Source: Burkholderiales bacterium
GTDB taxonomy: Bacteria; Pseudomonadota; Gammaproteobacteria; Burkholderiales; Burkholderiaceae_C
NCBI GenBank assembly: GCA_016223165.1
Contig: JACRPO010000008.1
Coordinates: 62,001 to 126,000, forward strand
Reading direction: 5' to 3'
DNA length: 64,000 nucleotides
Shown: piece after piece, positions 30,761-39,646 of the stretch
Numbering within the stretch: the first letter of the stretch is position 1
Layout: each line of letters starts with the position of its first letter
Position numbers and translations under genes: made by a program
The notes under the pieces: generated by a model
What the model saw: only the letters and a program-made list of their open reading frames with translations
What the model was told of the DNA's origin: nothing
Database searches by the model: none

Positions 30761-31599
30761 GCAGCGATCTCCAAGGCTCGAGGCCGGTCGGCCCATTGCA
30801 GCGTGTGGTGGTCGAAGCCCACGGCCAGCGTCGGCTTGACCACCTGGAAATACGGCGAGACATCGAAGTCGCGAGGCACGAACAGGCTGTGGTGCCGCAC
30901 ATGCAGGATCTCGTCCACGCAGGCCGGGCACAGCGGGTCCTTGCCCGGCCGCTGCTCGATGATCGGCAGGATCGGGTAGCGCACCGACTGGAAAGCTTCG
31001 GCCACCAGCGTCGAGCAGATGGCCCGCGTCGGGTCGCCACTGCCCAGCGCAATCAAGCAGCGCCGCCAGGGCACCGGCACCGGCGGCGTGGGCAGCAGCC
31101 AGCGCACGAGGTCGATGATGTTCTTCAGGTCGTAGCGGTGGCCCAGGCGCGCGATCGCATGGTCGATCACCGCCAGAACTTCGCCGGCGTTCAAGCCCAC
31201 CGGGCGGCAGATGCGCAGATGCAGGCCGGCAAAGGTGTCCAGGCCGACAGCGCGCACGCCTTCGACGACGTCCGCCTCGATCACGCAGGCACGCTCGCCG
31301 CTGGCCGAGCGGCGCTCGCCCAGGCGCTCACTCGGGCGCTCACTCAGGCGCTCACTCAGACGATCGCCCACGTAGAGCGCAGCGTGCGACCAGGTCGATT
31401 GCGTCAGGTACTTGATGCCGGTGGAGAAACGTGATTCGCCTTCGACCAGGATCACGTCGCACGGCTGCAGCGTCGCGGCCAGCGCGGCCAGGTTCGTCGG
31501 CGCCGAGGTGCCGTGCACATGCCGCCGCGCGGCCAGAAAACGCGCCAGCGCGGCGCCGAGGAAGCCGGCCAACCGGGAGGGGGCAACAACGTCGGCCAT
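30757..31599 (-). CDS. YiiX/YebB-like NlpC/P60-superfamily hydrolase
   Basis: 280 residues. CDVILVEGESRFSTGIKYLTQSTWSHAALYVG (read in two parts) and AICSTLVAEAFQ carry the His and Cys of the circularly permuted papain fold of YiiX-like enzymes, with ACVIEADVVEGVR between. Inserted at about 80-100 is an Arg/Ser/Glu repeat (RLSERLSERPSERLGER) coded by a 12-bp tandem repeat. No obvious signal peptide. Probably an amidase or thiol hydrolase; substrate unknown. Confidence 0.8.
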   Translation of the reverse strand: MADVVAPSRLAGFLGAALARFLAARRHVHGTSAPTNLAALAATLQPCDVILVEGESRFSTGIKYLTQSTWSHAALYVGDRLSERLSERPSERLGERRSASGERACVIEADVVEGVRAVGLDTFAGLHLRICRPVGLNAGEVLAVIDHAIARLGHRYDLKNIIDLVRWLLPTPPVPVPWRRCLIALGSGDPTRAICSTLVAEAFQSVRYPILPIIEQRPGKDPLCPACVDEILHVRHHSLFVPRDFDVSPYFQVVKPTLAVGFDHHTLQWADRPRALEIAA

Positions 31600-31693
31600 G
31601 ACACCTGCTCATTCGCCACCCGCGGTGCCTTCGTTACACCGCGGGCCCGCGATGCGGTCCGAGCAGCCCCGTCGCTGACTCGTCGGTGACGCG

Positions 31694-31719
31694 TTCGTCG
31701 AACGACGTGCGTGGGTTAC
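31694..31719 (-). promoter_or_regulatory. ECF-type promoter motif GTAACC-N16-CGAA
   Basis: Minus strand: GTAACC (31719-31714), 16-base spacer, CGAA (31697-31694), about 95 bases before the YiiX-like gene. Same motif as in front of the ECF sigma factor at the right end of the window. Confidence 0.65.
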
Positions 31720-31841
31720 ATCGGCCGGGTCCCGATTCGGAGGGTGTCACGTTGGGCGTTCGCCTGGCGACTCATGCACGACGGCAACGCAGACAGCGAC
31801 CGTCGCCACTTCAGACCACACCCTTCTGGAAAGGAACCATC

Positions 31842-32195
31842 ATGTCCAAGCTCGCGCTCGCTGCCACGCTGCTGGCTACCTCGTTCTCGGCCTTCGCCGA
31901 TGGTGCGACCTACGACTATCCGGTGCCGGCGGTCTCGAACATCACGCGCGCCCAGGTGATGGCCGAGACGCGCCTGGCGATCGCCAGCGGCTCCATCGTG
32001 CAAGGCGAACAGTCCTACGTGGCGCCCGCGGTAGGCCGCGCCAACAGCCGCGCCGAGGTGCAGCAGGCGCTGGCGCTGGCGCTGGCGCGTGCCAGCGGCC
32101 AACTCTTCGTGGGCGAGCTCTATCACTTCGCTGATGAAGCACATGCGTCCTCCGGCGTCACCGCAAGGGTCGATTCGCCGACCGCGCTGCGCTGA
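31842..32195 (+). CDS. DUF4148-family small periplasmic protein
   Basis: 117 residues from ATG 31842 (GGAA upstream). Signal peptide KLALAATLLATSFSAFADG, then the DUF4148 pattern: TRAQVMAETRLAIASG and a repeated NSRAEVQQALALALA. Typical of Burkholderiales, function unknown, often stress-related. Confidence 0.82.
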   Translation: MSKLALAATLLATSFSAFADGATYDYPVPAVSNITRAQVMAETRLAIASGSIVQGEQSYVAPAVGRANSRAEVQQALALALARASGQLFVGELYHFADEAHASSGVTARVDSPTALR

Positions 32196-32215
32196 TGGCG
32201 CCCGCTCTCACCGAG

Positions 32216-32236
32216 GGGCGGGCGGTGAGCCCGCCC
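32216..32236. terminator. Possible bidirectional terminator hairpin
   Basis: Perfect 8-bp stem GGGCGGGC / GCCCGCCC with loop GGTGA between the convergent DUF4148 and DUF547 genes. No T-run follows, so the call rests on position and stem. Confidence 0.4.
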
Positions 32237-32330
32237 GCTCTTCGGCCCCAACCGCCAAACGCCGCTACGGCAGACGGTGTTGCGAGTGCCTGCGACTGTT
32301 CGCAATTCTCCAGTCGTAAGGCATGAAACG

Positions 32331-33068
32331 TCAGCGCAAGTCCAGCGGCGCCGCTTCGGGCGCGTAGCGATTCGCGTAGGCCAACAGGCTCGTGGCGGGC
32401 CGCGGCACGAAGTCCTCGGGGTAGAAGTCCAGCAGCTCGCTCAGCCACACCGTGCGCTGTTCGATATCGATGCGGAAGTTCTCCGGCCGCGCGAAGAAGG
32501 CGCGCGTTTCGCGCTCGAGTTCGGCGTCGAGCGCCTCGGCTGTAAAGGGCGCCCGCGGCAGCACCGGGCACGAAACGGCCATGCAGTTGAGTGCGAAGTG
32601 CACACGCGGGTCGTCGATGCGGCGCGCGTAGGGCCGGATCACGTCGTTCTCGAACGTGTACAGCGACATCGACTGGCCGCCGATGTCGAACTTGCGCAGC
32701 ACGAAGAAGCGCAGCTTGGCCCAGCCGGCATGCGTGGCGGGGATGCCGCTGTCGAGCACGTTGAACATCGACAACGCGTTGTAGGCGTTGATCATGTGGG
32801 CCAGCCGCACCGGCCCCTCGGGCAGGCTGGCCAGCGGCGTCTGCGCCACGTGGCGCAGGTACCGGTCGAGGTCGGTGCGGTCGCGGGCCAGGGCTTCGAA
32901 GTCCACCTCGCCACGCGCATCGACATGCTGCGCGAGCACGCGCGCCCAGGCGGCGCGCGCGGCGGGCGGCGTCGGCTCGGCCACCTGCGGGGCTGGCACG
33001 AGCGTCGTGCAAGCGGCCAGGGCCGCGAGCAAGAGGGCCGCCAACGCGGTCCTCCGCCAATGCGTCAC
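32331..33068 (-). CDS. DUF547 lipoprotein
   Basis: 245 residues from GTG 33068, overlapping the radical SAM stop by four bases. Lipoprotein signal (LAALLLAALAACTT, lipobox LAAC). DUF547 motifs: LAHMINAYNALSMFNVL, FDIGGQSMSLYTFENDVIR, DPRVHFALNCMAVSCPVLP. Family members have a papain/transglutaminase-like fold; role unknown. Co-transcribed with the radical SAM gene. Confidence 0.85.
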   Translation of the reverse strand: MTHWRRTALAALLLAALAACTTLVPAPQVAEPTPPAARAAWARVLAQHVDARGEVDFEALARDRTDLDRYLRHVAQTPLASLPEGPVRLAHMINAYNALSMFNVLDSGIPATHAGWAKLRFFVLRKFDIGGQSMSLYTFENDVIRPYARRIDDPRVHFALNCMAVSCPVLPRAPFTAEALDAELERETRAFFARPENFRIDIEQRTVWLSELLDFYPEDFVPRPATSLLAYANRYAPEAAPLDLR

Positions 33069-34429
33069 GGTGCTCTCCCCGGCGCTGAGGCTGTGGCACA
33101 ACGGGCCCGTAGGGCCGCCGCGCGCGAGCGCCCCTTGAGCCACTTGATGGGGAAGCTCGCCACTGATGCCGCCGGCACGGTCGGCACGCCCTCGCGCGCA
33201 TGTCGCAGCGGCTGCCAGTTGCCCGCGGCGGTTGGCAGCGGCCGCAGCAAGAAGTCGTCGCGCCGCGCGTTGTAGGCACACATGCTCAGGGGGCCGTCCT
33301 GGGTGATGGCCATGAACACGCAGGCGTCGATGCGCTGGGCGTCCAGGTGGCAGGCGTCCATGAAGTTGTGGCTGAACAGCGTGAGCTTGTGGACACGCCC
33401 GCGGGCCGCCACCAGATCGCGCCGCATGCGCCAGGCCGACGCCACAACCCAGCGCAGCGCTGCCAGCGTGAGCGCCGGCCTCGCCAGGGCCGCCCTCACC
33501 AAGGAGCGCAGCGCACGCCAGGGTGTGTCACGGTCGATGCGCAGGTGAGCAGTCTCGCGCATGAAGCGCTGCACGAACGCACTGTCGGCGAAGGCGTCAT
33601 GAGCGCGGCCGTCGGCCACCAGCAGCACAGCGCTGCGGTTGCAGTCGTGGTGACCGGCGGCGAGCACGTTGAACTTCAGCTCGGGCAGGCCGGTGCCTCG
33701 ACGAAGGCGCTGCGCGAGGCTGTCGTTGTGAATCTGCTGCAAGCGCGCGCCGAGCACGCCGCGGCCGGTCTCGGCCTGCAACTGGAACGACGCGAGGCGC
33801 ACCACGTCGGCATGGGTGACGAAGAAGGCGGCCAGCATCGGCACGTCGTCAAAGTTGCCGGCGTGCACGGTGGTGTTGAAGAACACGCCGAGGGGCAGGC
33901 CGCGCGCGCGCTCGATGTACTCGCGGCGCAGCTCGTTCAGCTCCACTTCGGTGGCATAGCCCCCGCGTTGCTGCGTCGTATCGACGTGAAAGGCCACGTC
34001 GGTGAGGCCGGCTTCGCACAACTGCACCAGAAGCTCGCGGCTGGCCTTGATGCCGTTGGTGAGCAGAGACGCGCGCAGGCCCCGGCTGGCCAGGCAGCGC
34101 ACGATGGCCACCAGGTCGTCTCGCCGGCGCAGCGTGGGCTCGCCGCCCGAGACCTGCACGTCGGTGCCTGGCCCGTAGTGCCGGTGGATCATCTCGATGC
34201 GGCGAAACAGCTCGTCGAGCGGAAAGTCACGCACCGCTTCGGCCGACTCGCTCAGGTAGCACAGCGTGCAATCGAGGTTGCAGCGCTGCGTGATCTCGAG
34301 CGAGACGCAGGCCACCGGCCAGCGCCGCCCGGCCATCTGGTGTGCATGCCACTGGCCGCTGCGCTGCTGGCTCGCACGCATCTCGGCCAGCGCATCGCGC
34401 GCGACACGGGCGGATTGCTTGTGCTCCAT
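33065..34429 (-). CDS. Radical SAM protein (MoaA-like)
   Basis: 454 residues. The iron-sulfur/SAM motif is C50-x3-C54-x2-C57 in ITQRCNLDCTLCYLS, followed by VQVSGGEPTLRR and LLTNGIKAS. The C-terminal part has scattered Cys/His (HDCNRS, DACHLDAQRIDACVF, SMCAYNARRDDF) that may hold a second cluster. Substrate unknown. First gene of a pair with DUF547, behind a near-match of the ECF motif. Confidence 0.85.
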   Translation of the reverse strand: MEHKQSARVARDALAEMRASQQRSGQWHAHQMAGRRWPVACVSLEITQRCNLDCTLCYLSESAEAVRDFPLDELFRRIEMIHRHYGPGTDVQVSGGEPTLRRRDDLVAIVRCLASRGLRASLLTNGIKASRELLVQLCEAGLTDVAFHVDTTQQRGGYATEVELNELRREYIERARGLPLGVFFNTTVHAGNFDDVPMLAAFFVTHADVVRLASFQLQAETGRGVLGARLQQIHNDSLAQRLRRGTGLPELKFNVLAAGHHDCNRSAVLLVADGRAHDAFADSAFVQRFMRETAHLRIDRDTPWRALRSLVRAALARPALTLAALRWVVASAWRMRRDLVAARGRVHKLTLFSHNFMDACHLDAQRIDACVFMAITQDGPLSMCAYNARRDDFLLRPLPTAAGNWQPLRHAREGVPTVPAASVASFPIKWLKGRSRAAALRARCATASAPGRAP

Positions 34430-34530
34430 CGCCTCTCTATGGTTGCTATCCCGTCACGGCCGAGTCACGCGACTCGACCATGCGTGCATGAGGGCGCGCT
34501 CTCCAATGATCGCCGGTGCCCACTTGCCAG

Positions 34531-34556
34531 TTCGTGCGCGCGGCTCTTGGAGTTAC
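34531..34556 (-). promoter_or_regulatory. ECF-type promoter motif, one mismatch
   Basis: Minus strand: GTAACT (34556-34551), 16-base spacer, CGAA (34534-34531), about 100 bases before the radical SAM gene. Differs from the other copies only in the last -35 base. Confidence 0.5.
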
Positions 34557-34603
34557 AGCCCAAGTCGGTTAGCGTTTGCCCAGCCCTGACGTGAGCATGC
34601 GCT

Positions 34604-34629
34604 GTAACCAAACGGCGTGTCGGTACGAA
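34604..34629 (+). promoter_or_regulatory. ECF-type promoter motif GTAACC-N16-CGAA
   Basis: GTAACC at 34604-34609, 16-base spacer, CGAA at 34626-34629, 129 bases before the DUF302 gene. Back to back with the leftward motif at 34531-34556. Confidence 0.65.
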
Positions 34630-34757
34630 TGAGGCCGCGGGCCGCCACGTGGGCCGGCGGCTCCGCGTGAGCCGTTCCAGCGCATCGGCCGTCGAGCATG
34701 TTCATGTTCATGGCGTCACGCAGCACCTGTGGACTCGCTACCCAAGAGGAGTAACGC

Positions 34758-35222
34758 ATGAATCCGATCCGTACCTTGTCCGCACTGAGCGCCGCAGCAG
34801 TCCTTGCCGGCTGCGCCGCGGCCCCGCCTGGCGACAACGGCATGGTTGCCGTGAAGAGCCCGTACAGCGCCACCGAGACCTTGTCGCGCCTGGAGGCGCA
34901 GGTGCGCCAGCGCAACCTCGCCGTCGTGGCGCGCGTGGACCACGCCGCCGGCGCGCAGCGCGTGGCGCAGACGCTGCGGCCCACGGAGGTGATGATCTTC
35001 GGCAACCCGCAGGCCGGCACGCCGCTGATGCAATGTGCGCAGGGCGTCGGCATCGACCTGCCGATGAAGGCACTGGTGTGGGTGGATGCGCAGCAGCAGG
35101 TCTGGCTCGGCTACAACGACCCGGTGTGGCTGGTGCGCCGCCATGGCGGCGCCGACTGCCCGGCGGCCGAGAACGTGCGCAAGGCGCTGGCCGCCATCGC
35201 CGGGGCGGCGGTCGCGAGATAG
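34758..35222 (+). CDS. DUF302-family lipoprotein
   Basis: 154 residues, AGGAG Shine-Dalgarno. Lipobox LAGCAAAPPG at the N-terminus, then the DUF302 fold: YSATETLSRLEAQVRQRNLAVVARVDHAAGA, TEVMIFGNPQAGTPLMQCAQ, VGIDLPMKALVWVD. DUF302 proteins are often induced by metals or stress; biochemical role unknown. Confidence 0.88.
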   Translation: MNPIRTLSALSAAAVLAGCAAAPPGDNGMVAVKSPYSATETLSRLEAQVRQRNLAVVARVDHAAGAQRVAQTLRPTEVMIFGNPQAGTPLMQCAQGVGIDLPMKALVWVDAQQQVWLGYNDPVWLVRRHGGADCPAAENVRKALAAIAGAAVAR

Positions 35223-35299
35223 CCCGCACGAGCCCACACGAGCCCACACCGGGCTTCGCCAGCCCGCCCGCTGGGAGCCCGCAGGGGGTGGCCCGAACG

Positions 35300-35974
35300 C
35301 TAGGCCAGAGGCGATCGGGCGGCAGGCGGCCAGGGTCCGATCGCGGCGTCCACGTCGTCTGCTCGCTTGGCGCGCGAGGTGTGGGTGGGTGTGCCGACGA
35401 CGATCCACGCCACCAGCGTTTCGCCTTCGGCGCAGAACGCCGACACGACATCCGCGTCGCGCACCGAGGCGCCGCTCAATGTCTTGGCGCCAAAGTCCAT
35501 CAGGTGCAGCGCGTTCAGGAAGTTCATCAGCCCGGCGCCGACGCTGATCCACTGCTCGTGCACGGGGGTCTGCTCGAGCCCGTCACGGATACGAGCGACC
35601 AGCGCCACCAGGCCAGGCCCGTTGCCCGCCCGCGCGCGGGCGCGCTCGACTTCCTCGGCGAGGTGCCCGCGCCGCGCCGCGTCCTGGGCAAACAAGCCGG
35701 CAAGTCGTTCGCGCTGGTCGTCGCCGACGACGACGAAGCGAAACGGCCGCAAATCGCCATGGTCCGGCGCGCGCAGCGCAACGGCCGCGGCCTGCCGCCA
35801 TTGCCGCGGCGACGGGGCTGGCGGCACCAGGTACTTCGGCCCCACCGAATGGCGCCGCAGCATGCACGCCAACCCATCCTCGCCGAACGCGGACGGCGGG
35901 TCCGGCAGGGCCGGGGCACACGGGGGGCGCAGATCGCGCCCAGAGGCGTCACGCGCGCGGTCCGAGGCTTGCAT
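35300..35974 (-). CDS. Nitroreductase-family protein
   Basis: 224 residues. LACMLRRHSVGPKYLVPPAPSP and QAAAVALRAPDHGDLRPFRFVVVGD fit the FMN-binding start of YdjA-like nitroreductases, with ISVGAGLMNFLNALHLMDFG and IVVGTP at the C-terminus. About 25 extra N-terminal residues. Last in the leftward run behind the cytochrome c and molybdoenzyme genes, 32 bases from the cytochrome gene; may be co-transcribed. Confidence 0.8.
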   Translation of the reverse strand: MQASDRARDASGRDLRPPCAPALPDPPSAFGEDGLACMLRRHSVGPKYLVPPAPSPRQWRQAAAVALRAPDHGDLRPFRFVVVGDDQRERLAGLFAQDAARRGHLAEEVERARARAGNGPGLVALVARIRDGLEQTPVHEQWISVGAGLMNFLNALHLMDFGAKTLSGASVRDADVVSAFCAEGETLVAWIVVGTPTHTSRAKRADDVDAAIGPWPPAARSPLA

Positions 35975-36006
35975 GCGTCGCTTCCTTTCCGGTTTGCGCA
36001 GCGGCG

Positions 36007-36321
36007 CTACTTCGTCCTCAGCGCGTAGCGCAAGACGGTCTTGATATCGGCGTCAGGCACGCCCGGGTTCGGCGGCATCGGCACCGGCCCCCAGACACCG
36101 GCGCCCCCGCGCTTCACCTTGGCCAGCAGTTTGGCCTCGGCGCCGGCCGCGCCGGCGTACTTCTTTCCGATCTCGGACCACGACGGCCCCACCAGCTTCT
36201 GCGCCGGCGCGTGGCAGGCGGCGCAGTTGTTCTTCTGAGCGGTCTTCAGCGCCGCCTCGTCGGCAAACGCCGGTACGGCAAGAGCGCAGGCCGTGAGTGT
36301 GAGCAGGACTTGGGTTTTCAT
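36007..36321 (-). CDS. Monohaem cytochrome c (c551-like)
   Basis: 104 residues with signal peptide (LLTLTACALAVPAFA), haem motif NNCAACHAPAQKLVGPSW and distal Met in WGPVPMPPNPGV. A class I cytochrome c of about 9 kDa, 21 bases downstream of the molybdopterin subunit gene; probable electron carrier for that enzyme. Cytochromes of this type also follow aioBA. Confidence 0.9.
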   Translation of the reverse strand: MKTQVLLTLTACALAVPAFADEAALKTAQKNNCAACHAPAQKLVGPSWSEIGKKYAGAAGAEAKLLAKVKRGGAGVWGPVPMPPNPGVPDADIKTVLRYALRTK

Positions 36322-36342
36322 GTTCTCGTGCGCGCTTTCAGG

Positions 36343-39036
36343 TCAGGCGATATTGCGCGGCTTCAGGCTCATGGCCGTGAAGTCGCGTTTGTACGGCGAC
36401 TCGCCCATCTTCGTCAGCACGCCGCGGCCGAGCTTGTAGCGGTAGTTGTTGGTCAACGGGTCGGGCACGGCCGAGACCACGGCGTTGGCCGGTGCGCTCG
36501 GGAAATTGAAGTTGGCCATCGCCACGCCCTCGCGCATCTCGTCGCTGACGATCGCCACCGCGACGAACTGTCCTTGCGTGGTCTTGATGTGGCCATCCTT
36601 CATCAGCTGGTTGAACGTGAGATCGGCGTCGAGCACACCTTGCGGCTGCCCGGTCTGCACGAAGACGGTGTCGTTGTGCACCTGCACGAAGTCACCCGAT
36701 TCGATGCCCTTCTTCTTCGCGTCGCCGGGGTGGACGATGATGAACGGGTAGGGCCAGCGCTGCGCGAGATAGGGCTTGCGCAGATCGTCGAAGCCCGACT
36801 GCCAGGTCTCGTTGATGCGGCCGTTGGTGACCCAGATCTCGCCCTTGTCGGCACGCGGCTTGACGGCGTCGTAGAACTGGATCCAGCCGGCGAACTTCCA
36901 CGGGCTCTTCAGCAGGATGGCCTTGCCACTGTGCGTGTTGAACGCGTACAGCGACTGAAGCTGCACTTCGGCCTGCTCGAGTTCGCCCCAGTTGTTGGTG
37001 GGGTCGTGTAGGCGCTGCGTGCCGACGAGTTCGCCGTTGCGCACGCGGATCGGCGTCTGGATGCCCTCGGTGCCGTAGCCGCGCAGCAACTCGTGGCCCT
37101 TGACGCCCTTTTCCTTGGCCTTGCCCACCAGCGGGTGGTAGTTCAGCACGCCACCGCGGCTGAAGCGAGCCGCTTCCTCGAAGACGTCGTTGGAGTTCTT
37201 CCACTGGTAGCTGCCGTCGGCGTCGAAGCCCATCTTCTGCGCGAACTTCTGCACCGCCCACCAGTCGGGCTTGGCATCACCTGGCGCGTCGTAGAACTTG
37301 GAGTACAGGCGCAGCCGTCGCTCGGAGTTGCAGCGCGTGAAGTCGTCCTCGCCCCAGGTCGCCGCCGGCAGCACGATGTCGGCGAACTCGGTGCCCAACG
37401 GCACGCAGGGGTAGATGTCGGAGTCGACCATCACCATGCCGCCGGCATCGACGCGCTTCTTCAGCACCTCGAAGATCGCGGCGCGGTCCAGGTGCGTGAT
37501 CTGGTGCGGGCTGCCGCGCGTCAGCTGCTGCATCTTGTCGGCCAGCGCTTGCGAGGCCATCATCGCCGCCACCCAGGTGGTGCCGAAGACCCACGCGAAC
37601 TTCACCTCGCCGGCCATCAGCCAGCGGTCGAGGTTGAAATCCTTCTTGCGCCGCCCGGGGTACTTCTCGGGGTTCAGCCAGCCCGAGCCGCCGCCGGCGC
37701 TGACCATGCCGCGCTGGTGGCCGCCGCCGCGCGAGATCATGCGGCCCGGCCGGTTGCCGGCGCCGCAGATCAGCCCCAGCGCCGACAGCGACGCCGTATT
37801 CATGTAGTTGTTGGACCAGTAGTTGCCCTTCTCCAGCATGAACGAGGTCTTCGGCGCCTTGCCGTTCACGGGCTTGGCGATCCATTCGGCGGCCTTGCGG
37901 ATGTCCTGCGCATTCAGTCCGGTGATCTTCGCGGCCACGTCGAGCTTGGACTCTTCCTGCGCGAGGATGAACTTCTTGTAGTCCTCCCAGTCGCTTTGCC
38001 AGGTGCCCCAGGTGGTGCGCCATTGCCAGCCGGTGTTGCGCGTGCCGCGGCCATAGCCTTCGTCGACTTCCCAGGGTGTGGCGACCCACTTGTCGATGAA
38101 TTCCTGATCCTGCCAGTTGTTCTCGATGACGATGCGCGCCAGCGCCATGTGCAGCACGGTGTCGGTGCCGGGGATGATCGGCAGCCACAGGCCGCGGCCG
38201 TTCTTCACCGACCAGGCCACGCCCATCGTCTGGTGCGGGGTGACGAAGATGAACTTCTTGTCGCCCGGCATCATCCAGGTGGTGAACAGCGTCGTCTTCG
38301 ACTCGTAGGGGTCGACACCGGAGCAGAACGCCACTTCGCAATCGGCCCAGTCCTGGTAGCTGGCGGCGAACGAGTCGATGCCGGCATCGTCCAGGCCGGT
38401 GGCGTCGTTGGTATTGGCGCACTTGTCGTGCGGCGCGATCGAAGGCGTGCCGATCGAGGTCATGCCCAGCCGCGTGATGGCGTAGGTATTCTCGAAGTAC
38501 TGGTACGAGTACATCTTGATCGCCCAGGCATGTTCACCGTGCTTGGCGATGACGTACTTCGAGATGTCGGCCATCACCTCGGTGGCCAGGTCCCACGACA
38601 CCGGCATCAGCGTGCCGCGCACGCGGATCATCGGGTACTGCAGCCGCTCGCTGGTGCGGTTGTCGGGGTTGAAGCACTTCTGCGCCAGCGTGCCGCCGCG
38701 CACCGAATGGTTGCCGCCGACGTTGACGACCTTGGCGTCCTTGTCGGGCACGACGACCACGTGGTGCGGCTTGCCCTTGTGGCGCACGATGTTGTGCTGC
38801 GAGGGGCTGATCCAGGCCGCGGTGTTGAGCATCTGGTTCGGGAAGTCGGCGCCGAGCGCGTTCTGCGCCGACCGTGCGCCGCCCTCCTTGCCCACCGGCC
38901 AGCGGTAGACCTTGTAGCCGCAGGCCACGGTGCAGTAGTCGCAGGCGGTGGTCAGGACATCGGCGTCCTTGGGCGGCAAGGGCACGTAGTCCTTGGCGAA
39001 GACGCCGTAGTTGCTGCTGGTGCTTCTTTCGCTCAT
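36343..39036 (-). CDS. idrA: Iodate reductase large subunit IdrA (arsenite-oxidase-like)
   Basis: 897-residue molybdopterin oxidoreductase of the arsenite oxidase/IdrA branch of the DMSO reductase family. C32-x2-C35-x3-C39 (CDYCTVACG) binds a 3Fe-4S cluster, as in AioA, with YRWPVGKEGG and QNALG next to it. Molybdopterin regions include GNHSVRGG, HDKCANTN, SGVDPYESKT and GAGNRPGRMISRGGG. No Tat signal; the Rieske partner carries it and would co-export this subunit to the periplasm. The reaction assigned is reduction of iodate. AioA is the alternative; two adjacent dihaem peroxidases and the lack of aioXSR favour IdrA. Confidence 0.72.
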   Translation of the reverse strand: MSERSTSSNYGVFAKDYVPLPPKDADVLTTACDYCTVACGYKVYRWPVGKEGGARSAQNALGADFPNQMLNTAAWISPSQHNIVRHKGKPHHVVVVPDKDAKVVNVGGNHSVRGGTLAQKCFNPDNRTSERLQYPMIRVRGTLMPVSWDLATEVMADISKYVIAKHGEHAWAIKMYSYQYFENTYAITRLGMTSIGTPSIAPHDKCANTNDATGLDDAGIDSFAASYQDWADCEVAFCSGVDPYESKTTLFTTWMMPGDKKFIFVTPHQTMGVAWSVKNGRGLWLPIIPGTDTVLHMALARIVIENNWQDQEFIDKWVATPWEVDEGYGRGTRNTGWQWRTTWGTWQSDWEDYKKFILAQEESKLDVAAKITGLNAQDIRKAAEWIAKPVNGKAPKTSFMLEKGNYWSNNYMNTASLSALGLICGAGNRPGRMISRGGGHQRGMVSAGGGSGWLNPEKYPGRRKKDFNLDRWLMAGEVKFAWVFGTTWVAAMMASQALADKMQQLTRGSPHQITHLDRAAIFEVLKKRVDAGGMVMVDSDIYPCVPLGTEFADIVLPAATWGEDDFTRCNSERRLRLYSKFYDAPGDAKPDWWAVQKFAQKMGFDADGSYQWKNSNDVFEEAARFSRGGVLNYHPLVGKAKEKGVKGHELLRGYGTEGIQTPIRVRNGELVGTQRLHDPTNNWGELEQAEVQLQSLYAFNTHSGKAILLKSPWKFAGWIQFYDAVKPRADKGEIWVTNGRINETWQSGFDDLRKPYLAQRWPYPFIIVHPGDAKKKGIESGDFVQVHNDTVFVQTGQPQGVLDADLTFNQLMKDGHIKTTQGQFVAVAIVSDEMREGVAMANFNFPSAPANAVVSAVPDPLTNNYRYKLGRGVLTKMGESPYKRDFTAMSLKPRNIA

Positions 39037-39046
39037 GTGATTCTCC

Positions 39047-39637
39047 TCAGGCCCGACGGCCGCCGAGATTGGCCGAGTAACCCCAGATCAGCCCCAGCAC
39101 ACCGACGGCGTAGATCTCGTCGCCCTGCGTCTCGAGCAGGATCTGCGGCAGGCTCTCGGTGCCATGGCCCGAGACCACCATGCCGTGCCGGGTGAGGTCG
39201 AAGGTGGTCAGGTGCAGCGGGCAAGGCCCGAGCACCTGGTGCGCCGGCTTGTAGCTGCCGTCCAGCGGGCCGCCCATGTGCGTGCACTGCTGGTTGAACG
39301 CCACCACGTCGCTGTCGGCACCGACGCCGGCACCGGCCGGGGCGCCGAGCTTGACGAGCATGTTGCGTACGTTCGGGTAGGGGTAGTTGAAGGTGACCGG
39401 CTCGCCCGGCTTCAGTGCCGACAACCGCCCGATGCGCACGCGCGGGTAGTCGGCACGCAAGGCGTGCAGCGGCGCGGCCAGCGCCAGCCCCGGCAACGCC
39501 GAGAGAGAGACCACCGAGCCGCTGGCCAGCAGGAACTGGCGCCGGTTCATGCAGGCGCGCTCGCCGTCGTGCTCGTGCTCGTGCTCGTGCGCTGGCCTGC
39601 GGTCAAGCTCGTGCAGGGGAATGTCTCGAATGCTCAT
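39047..39637 (-). CDS. idrB: Rieske subunit IdrB
   Basis: 196 residues. A His/Glu run (HEHEHEHD) precedes a Tat signal (NRRQFLLASGSVVSLSAL from about 31). The Rieske 2Fe-2S ligands are in NQQCTHMGGPL and LGPCPLHLTTFD. Homologous to AioB/IdrB small subunits, which pass electrons to the molybdopterin subunit. ATG 39637 is the longest start; an internal ATG just before NRRQ is equally possible. Ten bases upstream of idrA. Confidence 0.75.
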   Translation of the reverse strand: MSIRDIPLHELDRRPAHEHEHEHDGERACMNRRQFLLASGSVVSLSALPGLALAAPLHALRADYPRVRIGRLSALKPGEPVTFNYPYPNVRNMLVKLGAPAGAGVGADSDVVAFNQQCTHMGGPLDGSYKPAHQVLGPCPLHLTTFDLTRHGMVVSGHGTESLPQILLETQGDEIYAVGVLGLIWGYSANLGGRRA

Positions 39638-39646
39638 GTCCGGCTC

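Noticed and set aside
37093..39195. 700-codon plus-strand frame opposite idrA
   Set aside because: Arg/Val/His-rich with no domains; the minus-strand molybdoenzyme explains the region.
36343..39637. Arsenite oxidase aioBA
   Set aside because: Same superfamily and Rieske partner, but two adjacent dihaem peroxidases and no aioX/S/R fit iodate reductase better; kept as the main alternative.
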